DNA of 64,000 nt from JACCXG01 sp963750935 (GTDB taxonomy: Bacteria; Acidobacteriota; Vicinamibacteria; Vicinamibacterales; 2-12-FULL-66-21): NCBI GenBank assembly GCA_963750935.1, contig CAVVSR010000019.1, forward strand, positions 177,792-241,791. Reading direction: 5' to 3'. The notes under the pieces are model-generated. The model saw nothing but the letters and a program-made list of their open reading frames with translations. It made no database searches and was not told the DNA's origin. Below are positions 42,308-50,583 of the stretch, piece by piece. Position numbers and translations under genes: made by a program. Positions within the stretch are counted from its first letter, which is position 1; every line of letters begins with the position of its first letter.

Positions 42308-43855
42308 TCAAGAAAAGCGAATGGCGCGCTCCCGGAGGTAGGCGGTCAGCGTTGGCGCCGACTGTTCCGCTGCTGCCAGCGCGACATGACCATCCGGCCG
42401 CAGAAGATATAGGGCGTCTCGTCGAAGACCGGCGCGCTCCATCGCGGGTTGCCAGCCGAACTCGTGCAGCGCGAGGTGGAGGTCGGCGCATGCCGCACGA
42501 ATCTCCGGGACCACGTCGCCGTAAATGTGCACTTGCCACTCGAGCGACGTCAGAGGCGTGAAGTTGTCCGCGCCGCGATCCGAAGTATCGAGAGGCACCC
42601 ACGGCAGCCGATCGCCGCCATGGACTCGACCGGCCCGCCCTTCACTCAGTGCGCTACCGCGATAGGTGATCGCCGTCTGGGAGACCGTTCGAAACGCAAG
42701 GCGGCGGACCGCTTGTGTCGTCAGCAGTCGCGGCAAGAGCGCTGGCACGACGTGCAATCGCAGCGTGCGCGCGGTGACGGAGGAGCTCGTAACGCCGGTA
42801 AATGCCCGATCGGTCGTCGCCACGAGCCGTCGAGCAAAGGCGATTCGCTCCGGCTCGTAGGTGTCGAGGATTGGAACGCCCGCGCGTCCGCGCAGAACCG
42901 CGGCGAGCTTCCATGCGAGATTCACCGCATCTCCGATACCGGTGTTCATCCCCTGCCCGCCGACAGGACTATGGACGTGTGCCGCATCGCCCAGGAGGAA
43001 CGCGCGTCCGCTGCGGAAGCGGTCGGCGACCCGATGATGCACGTGATACGTCGAGAACCAGTTCACGCGTTCGACGCCGATGCGCATCCACTCGATCACG
43101 CGTGTGCTGACATCATCCCAGGTCAGGCTCTCGCGCCGGGCTGCCGCCGACTCGTGTCGAACGGTCCCGACGAGGCGTGCGCGATGTGGGTCGGCCAGGG
43201 GGAACACCGCGAGGAAGTCAGTGCGGTCGAGCGCGGCGTGGATGTCGCCGTTCATCGCGGGCCCGTGCGCCTCGACATCGGCGACGTAGAAGAGGTGCTC
43301 GTACGTCCCGCCTGGAAAACCGATCGACAACACGTCGCGCAGACGCGAGTGAGCGCCGTCGCAGCCGGCGACGAATGCGGCCTCGCAGGAGTCGACGCGG
43401 CCGCCTGCGCGCTGGAGCCGCGCGACGATGCCACGTCCGCGTTCCTCGAACCCGACGAATTCCGTCTCCCGCTCGACCGTGACTCCAGCGTCGCTCAGTC
43501 GTTCGATCAGCAGCCGCTCGTGCTCGTCCTGCGGAAAGATGAACGCATAGGGGTACGGGCTGAGCCCTCGGCCCATCGGTCCGAACACCGCGCGCCCAAC
43601 CCGGCGGCCCGCGACCCACAGATTCGCAGCTGACACTTCACGACCGCGGGGGATGACACTATCCGCCAGTCCGACCTGACGATAGAACTCGAGCGTGCGG
43701 GCCTGCACGGCCACTGCGCGCGACGTCGTCGCCGGCTCCGCCGCCTTATCGACGATCTTGACGTGAACGCCCAGTCGCGTGAGCCAAAGCGCTAGCACCA
43801 GGCCGGTTGGGCCTGCGCCGACGATCAGCACCTCAGCTCGTTCTGCGGAAGCCAT
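42308..43855 (-). CDS. FAD-dependent aromatic monooxygenase (PheA/TfdB type)
   Basis: 515 aa. Signatures: GAGPTGLVLALWL (FAD dinucleotide loop), GCDGAHSRLRDVL (DG motif) and FLLGDAAHVHSPVGGQGMN (GD motif). A C-terminal thioredoxin-like region follows (HVALAAAEQSAPTL). Class A flavoprotein hydroxylases act on phenols or polyketide-like aromatics using NAD(P)H and O2. Substrate unknown. Frame intact. Confidence 0.92.
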   Translation of the reverse strand: MASAERAEVLIVGAGPTGLVLALWLTRLGVHVKIVDKAAEPATTSRAVAVQARTLEFYRQVGLADSVIPRGREVSAANLWVAGRRVGRAVFGPMGRGLSPYPYAFIFPQDEHERLLIERLSDAGVTVERETEFVGFEERGRGIVARLQRAGGRVDSCEAAFVAGCDGAHSRLRDVLSIGFPGGTYEHLFYVADVEAHGPAMNGDIHAALDRTDFLAVFPLADPHRARLVGTVRHESAAARRESLTWDDVSTRVIEWMRIGVERVNWFSTYHVHHRVADRFRSGRAFLLGDAAHVHSPVGGQGMNTGIGDAVNLAWKLAAVLRGRAGVPILDTYEPERIAFARRLVATTDRAFTGVTSSSVTARTLRLHVVPALLPRLLTTQAVRRLAFRTVSQTAITYRGSALSEGRAGRVHGGDRLPWVPLDTSDRGADNFTPLTSLEWQVHIYGDVVPEIRAACADLHLALHEFGWQPAMERAGLRRDALYLLRPDGHVALAAAEQSAPTLTAYLRERAIRFS

Positions 43856-43935
43856 CCACTCGATTCTGTGTCACTTGGATGGAGCGCCGGCTCTGCTTCT
43901 GGCGGTTCACTACGCTGAGGATACTCGAGCGGACG

Positions 43936-44007
43936 GGTGACAAATCACTCTGGAGACGTCAGCGACGGTGCTGCGGCACTACCCACAGTCCGGGCGGCGC
44001 GCAGGGC
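43936..44007 (-). repeat. Dispersed repeat copy B (3' end of the transglycosylase gene)
   Basis: Matches 25572-25643 over about 70 bp with about five differences. Here it forms the last 18 codons (RAARTVGSAAAPSLTSPE) and the stop of the gene at 43945-45622. Similarity ends a few bases after the stop. Confidence 0.85.
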
Positions 44008-45622
44008 GCCGAGCTGAAGCACGCCTCGCTCGATCAGGCCCCGCACCTTCTCGCTGTTCCGGTGCTCAGTGAGGAGCGTGCGGCGGCTGCTCGTATAGGC
44101 CTGGTCCATCGCATACGCGAGCACCGTCTCCATCACCACGCCTTCCTCGGTGTTCGTCTCTCTGAAGCGGCGCTTGAAGTTCTTCAGGACCGGCGCAAAG
44201 GCCGGATCGTCCCACTCTTCAGGGCCCGGGTCGAGGCGCATGAAGTCATCCAGAACCGCCACATACGCAGGACTGGGCGGCCGGCGCCAGAACGCGACGT
44301 CAGGACCAAACTCGCTGACGTAGTCTGGAAGGTACAGCATGGCCTGAGCTGGAACTCGTTCGACCAGCGCCGGATTGAACCGGCGTACCTCGTCAGCAGG
44401 CAGACGCGTTCGCTCGACGATCTCGGCCAGCGAAATCGAACGCGGCGTACGCATCGCGCTGATCGACATCTGTGGCGTCGACGCCATGAGCCGTCTGATG
44501 TTGAACGTGTTGCCGAACACCATCTCCGCGTAGAGATACGAGCGCGTGGCCATAGCTCTTGTAGACGTCCGCATACTCCTTGCCCGGCAGGTCGCGGAGG
44601 TCGAGGGCCAGCCTGGAGCCCAGGAGGTATCGGGTCCGGACATCCTCGCCGCCAAGGTACTCGCCGTTGATCAGCGCCCGACCGACATTCGTGCCGCCTG
44701 CGTTGTGCTCTGAGAGCGCAGGGATGAACGACCCGTACTTGGTCGCGAGCACGGACAGGTACGCGGCACAGTAAGGAGCCTGCGTCGTCTGGTTCCCTCC
44801 CTCGATGGGAGTCGGTGAGAAGTGGTTCAGTCGTTTCCAGTTTTTCTGCAGCCACTGGCAGAAGCCCAGGGCGTTGGCTTCCGAGCGCCTCGTGCCGCTC
44901 AGGCCCGATTCGAGGATGACTTGCGCCAGGCCGATTTCCGCAGGGACGCCGAACCGCTCGTAGATGGCGCCCCAGTCCGCGAGGAAGGCCCCATACCTGG
45001 GAGCGTTCATCAGCAGCGCGTCCCCACGCGTCGAGTTGTGCAGCACCGACCCGGTCGCTTCCTCCAGGATGAGCGCCACCTGTTGCCGCCGTTCACGCAG
45101 CTTGCGAGCGAGTTGTTGACCGTCGAGGATGCCCTCAATCGCGGGATCGCCCCACACGGCGTGGCGCGTCCACACCCCTTTCGTGGGGAACGTCGCGAGC
45201 AGCCGTCCGTCAACGGCGCTGCCGAACGCGATCGAGCCGTCGGGAATGGTGAAGACGTGCTGCCAGAACGCATAGCCTGGCCTGAAGGCCTGCATGGCGG
45301 CGAAGTCGGCGCGCCGGCGCGCTTCGACGGGGTTGTCCGCGGGGTCCGGCGCAGCAGCCGGTGCCGCCGCGACGACCATCGCGCCCGAGCGCCATGTGAC
45401 GACGGTCCACGCGGCCACCGGAATCGCCGCGGCCAGCGCGGCGAGTACCAGGATGGCCTTCGTGCTTGTCCACCGTAGCGCCCGGCGCGAAGGTGGACGG
45501 CGCTTCGGATGGTGTGTCTGATCATGGCGATTCAGACCGCGGCGCGCGAAGCGCCGCGGCCCGGACCGCTGAGGTGTGCAATCGATGCGCCCGCGCAGCC
45601 AGGTGTGAAATCCGGCCTTCAA
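43945..45622 (-). CDS. Lytic transglycosylase-like protein (one frameshift)
   Basis: About 560 aa. A cytoplasmic basic stretch and one membrane anchor (LVLAALAAAIPVAAWTVV) lead to a periplasmic domain. IGLAQVILESGLSGTRRSEA then NALGFCQW fits an SLT-type lysozyme fold with Glu in the ESG motif. A frame change near 44555 leads to the second part, with a LysM-like SLAEIVERTRLPADEVRRFN. It should act on peptidoglycan. The start codon is uncertain because of the basic N-terminus. Confidence 0.75.
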
Positions 45623-45845
45623 CGCGAGCGTCTCGATGGGAGTGTCACAATCTGGATCAATGGCGGGTGACGAGTTTGAGCCTGCTGCGACAGATGTGGG
45701 CGCGACCCGCCAGGCCGATCACGTTGTTCGATGAATGTTCGCCCGCGCATGTTTCGACCTGCTTGAACGGATGAAGCGAATGGGCGGAGGCGACTGAGTC
45801 CGCGCATTGACAGAACCTAGCGTTAGGTTTACGATGAGGTCGTGA

Positions 45846-45968
45846 CCTGGCAGTCACCTGCTTTTCAAACATCCCACGTCCGGCAAGGAAGTCTGGGTAG
45901 CGGTTCACACCAAGAAGGACGCCGGGCGGTTGGGTAACCGCATCCTACGCGAGGCGGGTGTCGAATGA
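45846..45968 (+). pseudogene. HicA-like toxin fragment (N-terminus missing)
   Basis: The frame PGSHLLFKHPTSGKEVWVAV then HTKKDAGRLGNRILREAGVE matches the HicA mRNA-interferase fold from its catalytic GSH onward. A TGA at 45843-45845 precedes it, and an in-frame ATG at 45834 gives only two codons before that stop. The first 20 or so residues of a normal HicA are not found. Its stop overlaps the hicB start (ATGA). Confidence 0.65.
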
Positions 45969-46321
45969 CGGTGCTCTATCCGATTGTGCTTGAAACAGAG
46001 GCTAGTGGCGCCGTTAGCGCGTACGTGCCTGGGCTGCCCGTGTATGCCGCGGCCGAGACACCTGCGAAGGCGGAACGCGCCATTCGCCACGTGCTGACGG
46101 TGTACCTGAAATCGCACCCGACAAGTCGGACCGAGGCACGCGTCCGCGTCGCACGCTTCTCCGATCGAGGGAAGACGAAGGTCGATATCGTTGGCGTGGC
46201 CGCCCTGGTGGGCGCGCAGCGGAGCGCAACCAAGGCGCGCGCCTCGCAAGCGAATGGCCGGCTTGGTGGTCGACCTCGGAAGGCCGCTCTGGCCGCACGT
46301 CGTGCGAAGTCAGCCCGCTGA
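45965..46321 (+). CDS. hicB: HicB-like antitoxin
   Basis: 118 aa. LYPIVLETEASGAVSAYVPG then LPVYAAAETPAKAERAIRHV is the partial RNase H-like HicB fold. The C-terminus has NGRLGGRPRKAALAARRAK, an AT-hook-like basic tail instead of the usual HTH or ribbon-helix-helix domain. It normally binds HicA and the operon promoter. Confidence 0.75.
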   Translation: MTVLYPIVLETEASGAVSAYVPGLPVYAAAETPAKAERAIRHVLTVYLKSHPTSRTEARVRVARFSDRGKTKVDIVGVAALVGAQRSATKARASQANGRLGGRPRKAALAARRAKSAR

Positions 46322-46483
46322 ACCCGGCGCCAACGTCGCCGCGATCAACACTTCCGTTTCGACAATCAGGTCGCTCCAACGTCGTTCGCGCACATCAGGC
46401 CAGTCTCCCGCTCCGCCACGAGCGCCGCAGGCTGAGGTTCGCCTAACGACTTGCCGCTCAGCCGCGAGCGGCGAATCCTGTGC

Positions 46484-46948
46484 TCACTCTCCCTCGACTT
46501 CCGCCCGGTCGCCGGCCGCAGCGCTCCCGACCAATTGGATCTCATTCTCTTTGCACCACTCCCGCAGCGCTCGCTCGGTCGATGCCGCCTCGAATGCGTA
46601 CCACTCCTCGAGACAGCGCTCTGCTGCGAGAAGCTCCTTGAAACGCGCGTATGCGCCGCGGCGCCGGAAGAAGGCCTGGACGTCCGTGTACCGGTCTGGC
46701 AACTGCTCTTCAACAAACCGCAGCGCGAGCTCGTTCCCAAGGCCAAGCTCATTCTTGTGCGGGATCGCGATATACCGATCGGATGTTTCCAGATCGTCCG
46801 GAACTTCGTCCTCCTCGATCGGATTCGTTTCCGAAATCCAGAAGATTGCGCCGGTATCCAGTGACACGTACGCCCGATGCTCCATCGGACCGGCACAGCT
46901 GACGAAGCCGAACGCCATCGACAGATCGTCGTATTCTACGGTGACCAT
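46484..46948 (-). CDS. UPF0158 family protein
   Basis: 154 aa. AYVSLDTGAIFWISE, YIAIPHKNELGLGNELALRF and RRRGAYARFKELL follow UPF0158, a family without known function that is common near small stress or toxin-antitoxin loci. Acidic C-terminus. Frame intact. Confidence 0.85.
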   Translation of the reverse strand: MVTVEYDDLSMAFGFVSCAGPMEHRAYVSLDTGAIFWISETNPIEEDEVPDDLETSDRYIAIPHKNELGLGNELALRFVEEQLPDRYTDVQAFFRRRGAYARFKELLAAERCLEEWYAFEAASTERALREWCKENEIQLVGSAAAGDRAEVEGE

Positions 46949-47089
46949 TTGGAGTTCCCATTCGGTCTAATGTCTGCTGCTCACCGCAGCGGACCTTCAC
47001 GCCGCATTCTAGAGGCCCTGCTGCGCAGCCGCTGCCGGGTGCAGCCGCTTCTTAGGCGGCCTGTCGGGTGCTACGCTGGCCGCTACGGG

Positions 47090-47331
47090 ATCAACTGGCT
47101 CGCGACCCGCTGCCGCCGAATGCCCCCGAAACGCCGATGATGAAACCGAAGTCTGTACCACCGCCCCCGATTCTGCGTCTCGTAGATGCGAACCCCAGGA
47201 CTGAACAGGCTAATAAGGAACGTCAAGGGAGACATCAGGCCATGCCACAAGCCGGCCCAAAAACCGGCAAGCCGGGCGCCTGGTTGCTTGTACTTCGAAT
47301 TCGGACCAGCAATCGCCAAGATGTTGGCCAT
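47090..47331 (-). CDS. Small conserved membrane protein (one frameshift)
   Basis: About 80 aa. AGFWAGLWHGLMSPLTFLIS then LFSPGVRIYETQNRGRWY is a conserved small membrane protein known only as hypothetical. Near 47152 one extra base shifts the frame; corrected, it continues DFGFIIGVSGAFGGSGSRAS to 47090. One amphipathic and one or two transmembrane segments. Confidence 0.68.
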
Positions 47332-47578
47332 GGGCGACTCCCACGAAGGCCGCGCCCTGCTTGAGTCAGGCGACGTGCGGAGCGCGATCGCGAAGTTCGA
47401 GGCAATAGGTTGAAGATCGGTCGTCGGCCGAATCGCTCATTAAAGTCGAAAACGTTACGAACAACGCCTGTCTAACACGTCGCCGCTCACCTCCGGCACA
47501 CGCGAGTCACGATACACCGATGACCGCTCGAATGGGGTAAAGTTCGTCTCGCTCTTCACCACCATCCAGGAGGCCCCG

Positions 47579-48151
47579 ATGCCTGCTCCCTCTGCCAGCA
47601 CACTCGTCCTTCTCGGTGTATTTGCACTCCCGCTCACCGGTCACGCCGATCGGCCTGCGGCCGCGCCGTTGATGTCCGGTGCAGTCGTCGAGCGACCGAT
47701 CACAGGAGACTGCGCCACGACTTTCACCTTCATCGCTCCGGACACCGCCGGCCAGTGTGCTGTATTCCAGCAGGTGCCTTCGGCGTTCATCGCGATCGCT
47801 GGCAGTTGCCAGGTTGCGCACCTCGGACGCACCGAGGTGCATGCGGTCCAGCAGTTGGTGTTTCAGCTCGACGCCGCGGGAAATCCCGTGATCGTTGACG
47901 GCCAGCCGGTCGTGGTCGAGTTGCGCAACTGCGGCACCCTGACGGCCGCGAATGGCGATGAGCTCGAACACACGACGATCGCTGATGTCGGGCCGGCGGG
48001 ACCTGCACAGGCCGCGTTCTCCGGGGAGATGACGTTCGTTGGAGGGACGGGCCGCTTTTCAGAGGCGTCCGGGCCGGCCGAACTCAGTGGAACAGCGAAT
48101 CTGGCCACCAGCACGGGCGCGTTCCGATTTGAAGGAACAATAGTGTATTGA
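47579..48151 (+). CDS. Secreted beta-rich protein, function unknown
   Basis: 190 aa after CAGGAGG. Signal peptide (STLVLLGVFALPLTGHA). The C-terminal half (FSGEMTFVGGTGRFSEASG and AFRFEGTIVY) recalls small calycin-like or allene-oxide-cyclase-like barrels in which a GTGRFxxASG loop recurs. Four cysteines may form two disulfides. The 47332-47578 stretch before it shows no feature. Confidence 0.68.
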   Translation: MPAPSASTLVLLGVFALPLTGHADRPAAAPLMSGAVVERPITGDCATTFTFIAPDTAGQCAVFQQVPSAFIAIAGSCQVAHLGRTEVHAVQQLVFQLDAAGNPVIVDGQPVVVELRNCGTLTAANGDELEHTTIADVGPAGPAQAAFSGEMTFVGGTGRFSEASGPAELSGTANLATSTGAFRFEGTIVY

Positions 48152-48190
48152 GCCACGGCGTCATTCGCAGTCGACGGAACGTCGCTCGTT

Positions 48191-48610
48191 TCATTCGCTG
48201 ATCCGCGGCGGACTCTCGTTTCTTGCGGCCCTGACCGTCATCGTGCTCACAAGCGCGCACAACGAAATGGCGAAGAGAAAGCCGATGATAATCACGAGCG
48301 CCCGCGGAGGGATCCAGTCCTCCGCCAGTGCCTCCGCCGACCAGTCTTCGAGATGCCCGAGGAAGGCCCCGCAAAGGAGGCTTGCGGTGAAAGCCCAAGC
48401 AGCGAGCTGGTGTAGACGACCGGTGCTCCACTCCCGCCGGCTTCTCACACCGCCATACACGAGAAAACAGCCCGCAGCCCAGTCATGAATGGGCAGGGAG
48501 AGCCAGCTCCCGGGCAGCGCGAGCAGACTCTCGAAGTGCAGGCAGGTTTCTGCGCACAGCAGAAACGCGCCAAACCCAATGGCCAGAATCGGATTCGCGA
48601 AGAAAGTCAT
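48191..48610 (-). CDS. Small polytopic membrane protein
   Basis: 139 aa with about four hydrophobic segments (LAIGFGAFLLCAETCLHF, ALVIIIGFLFAISLCALVST). HDWAAGCFLVYGG in the second segment is the only notable motif. Function unknown. It lies 30 bp downstream of wecB in the same direction. Confidence 0.65.
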   Translation of the reverse strand: MTFFANPILAIGFGAFLLCAETCLHFESLLALPGSWLSLPIHDWAAGCFLVYGGVRSRREWSTGRLHQLAAWAFTASLLCGAFLGHLEDWSAEALAEDWIPPRALVIIIGFLFAISLCALVSTMTVRAARNESPPRISE

Positions 48611-48639
48611 GAATTGTCTCTATCTGGCGGACGACGAGG

Positions 48640-49785
48640 TCACGACAGACAGCGATCCCTCAGGAACTGCACGATGCGCTCGGAGGCGCGCCCGTCGCCG
48701 TACGGAGGCGTCCCACTCGCCATTGCCTGATACCGCTCGGAATCGTCGAGCAGCGAGAGCACCGCGCCGACAATTCGATCCGGTGTCGTGCCGACCAGCA
48801 CAGACGCACCAGCCGCCATCCCCTCGGGACGCTCGGAGGTCTCGCGCATGACGAGCACCGGTTTCCCGAGAGCCGGCCCTTCTTCCTGGAGGCCGCCGGA
48901 ATCGGTCAGCAGGATGTGCGCGCGCACCATCAGGGCCACGAACGACGCGTAATCCATCGGCGGGACCAGGCGCACGTTGCAGACCCCCTGAAGAATCTCG
49001 TGGACCGGTCCCTGCACGTTGGGGTTCAGGTGCACGGGATAGACGATCAGGACGTCAGGCCGGCGTTCGGCAACCGCGCGAATCGCTTCGCAAATCTGCC
49101 GGAACTGCTCGCCGAAGCTCTCTCGACGGTGCGCCGTGACGACGATGATTCGCCGGGTCTCGCCGCTCCCGATCGGGTCGAGCGCGAGGCCGGGATCCTC
49201 CGAGAGTCGCGTCCGGATGTGGACCAGCGCGTCGATGACCGTGTTTCCGGTGACGGCCACGTTCTCCTCGCGGATCCCTTCCCGCAGCAGGTTCTCCCTC
49301 GATGCGTCGGTTGGCGCAAAGTGGAAATCGGCGAGCGACGTGGTCAGGCGGCGGTTGATTTCCTCCGGAAACGGGCGGTACTTGTCGTTCGTGCGGAGCC
49401 CCGCCTCCACGTGGCCGACGGGAACGCGATGGTAGTATGCCGCCAGCGCAGCGGTCATCGCCGTTGTGCTGTCACCTTGCACCAGCGTCAAGTGAGGCCG
49501 TTCGCGCGTGAGCACGCGCTCGAGGCCTTCGAGGGTTGCCGTCGTCACCTGCGTCAGTGTCTGACCGGGCCGCATCACGCGCAGGTTTTCGTGCGGTCGC
49601 AACCGGAAGACGCGGAGGACGTCGTCGAGCATCTCCTGGTGCTGGCCGGTGGCGCAGACCAACGTCCTGAAGGACGCAGGATGGCGCTCCAACTCCATGA
49701 TCACAGGAGCCAGCTTGATAGCCTCTGGCCTGGTGCCGAAGACCACGAGCACTTTCGCAGGCTCGCGCGCGCTGAGTTGTGTCAT
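48640..49785 (-). CDS. wecB: UDP-N-acetylglucosamine 2-epimerase (non-hydrolysing)
   Basis: 381 aa. VVFGTRPEAIKLAPVI opens the GT-B-like fold; VQGDSTTAMTAALAAYY, HVEAGLRTNDKYRPFPEE and LTDSGGLQEEGPALGKPVLV are the family active-site segments. It interconverts UDP-GlcNAc and UDP-ManNAc for surface glycans. Divergent from the glycosyltransferase gene. Confidence 0.94.
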   Translation of the reverse strand: MTQLSAREPAKVLVVFGTRPEAIKLAPVIMELERHPASFRTLVCATGQHQEMLDDVLRVFRLRPHENLRVMRPGQTLTQVTTATLEGLERVLTRERPHLTLVQGDSTTAMTAALAAYYHRVPVGHVEAGLRTNDKYRPFPEEINRRLTTSLADFHFAPTDASRENLLREGIREENVAVTGNTVIDALVHIRTRLSEDPGLALDPIGSGETRRIIVVTAHRRESFGEQFRQICEAIRAVAERRPDVLIVYPVHLNPNVQGPVHEILQGVCNVRLVPPMDYASFVALMVRAHILLTDSGGLQEEGPALGKPVLVMRETSERPEGMAAGASVLVGTTPDRIVGAVLSLLDDSERYQAMASGTPPYGDGRASERIVQFLRDRCLS

Positions 49786-49836
49786 GGTCGTTTCGGCCGC
49801 CCGATGATAGCGCAGCGATGAACGCCGTCAGGACCG

Positions 49837-50583
49837 ATGACGAACCAAGACACCGTCTGGATCGTGCTTCCCGCGTACAACGAAGAGCGGGCCCTGCCCA
49901 AGCTGCTCGGCCGGACGGCCGACGTCATGGCGGGCGCGGGCCTGGTCTACAGGGTCATCGTGGTGGACGACGGCAGCGCGGACGCCACGCCGCAGGTCGC
50001 CGCGGTGTTCGGCGAGCGCATGCCGCTCGTCCTGACCCGGCACGTCGTCAACATGGGACTCGGTGCGACGATTCGCGACGGCTTGACCGAGGCGTGCCAG
50101 CTCGCGCGCCCGGATGACGTGATCGTCAGCATGGACGCAGACAATTCGCACAGCCCCGACCTGATTCCCGAGATGCGCCGGACCATCCACCAGGGCCATG
50201 ACGTCGTGATCGCGTCGCGCTACCGGCCTGGGAGCGTCGTGCGCGGTGTGCCCGTGGTGCGCCGCATTCTCAGCCGGCTCGCTGGATGGCTGCTGCAGGT
50301 CGTGTTTCCGATGCGCGGCGTGCGGGATTACACGTGCGGCTTCCGCGCGTACCGGGCCGCTGCGCTCCAGCGTGCCCTCGAGCACTACGGCGCGACGTTC
50401 TTCGATCAACAGGGCTTCCAGTGCATGGTCGACATCCTCTTGAAGCTGCGCCGGCTGGATCTCGTGTTCACCGAAGTGCCGATCGTCCTTCGCTACGATT
50501 TGAAGGAAACATCGAGCAAGATGCACGTCTGGCAGACCGTTCATCGGACGCTGCGCCTGATCGTCAAACGGCGGTTCGAATGA
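49837..50583 (+). CDS. Family 2 glycosyltransferase (DPM1-like)
   Basis: 248 aa. GT-A fold with IVLPAYNEERALPKLL, VVDDGSADATP and the metal-binding SMDADNSHSPD. Then comes FFDQQGFQCMVDILLKLRRL, as in polyprenyl-phosphate mannosyl- and glucosyltransferases. No C-terminal membrane helices. It probably makes a lipid-linked sugar for the membrane enzyme encoded next. Its 3' end overlaps that gene by 43 bp. Confidence 0.88.
   Translation: MTNQDTVWIVLPAYNEERALPKLLGRTADVMAGAGLVYRVIVVDDGSADATPQVAAVFGERMPLVLTRHVVNMGLGATIRDGLTEACQLARPDDVIVSMDADNSHSPDLIPEMRRTIHQGHDVVIASRYRPGSVVRGVPVVRRILSRLAGWLLQVVFPMRGVRDYTCGFRAYRAAALQRALEHYGATFFDQQGFQCMVDILLKLRRLDLVFTEVPIVLRYDLKETSSKMHVWQTVHRTLRLIVKRRFE

Noticed and set aside
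46191..46970. 259-aa plus-strand ORF opposite the UPF0158 gene
   Set aside because: Serine/arginine-rich antisense reading; the minus strand carries the conserved protein.
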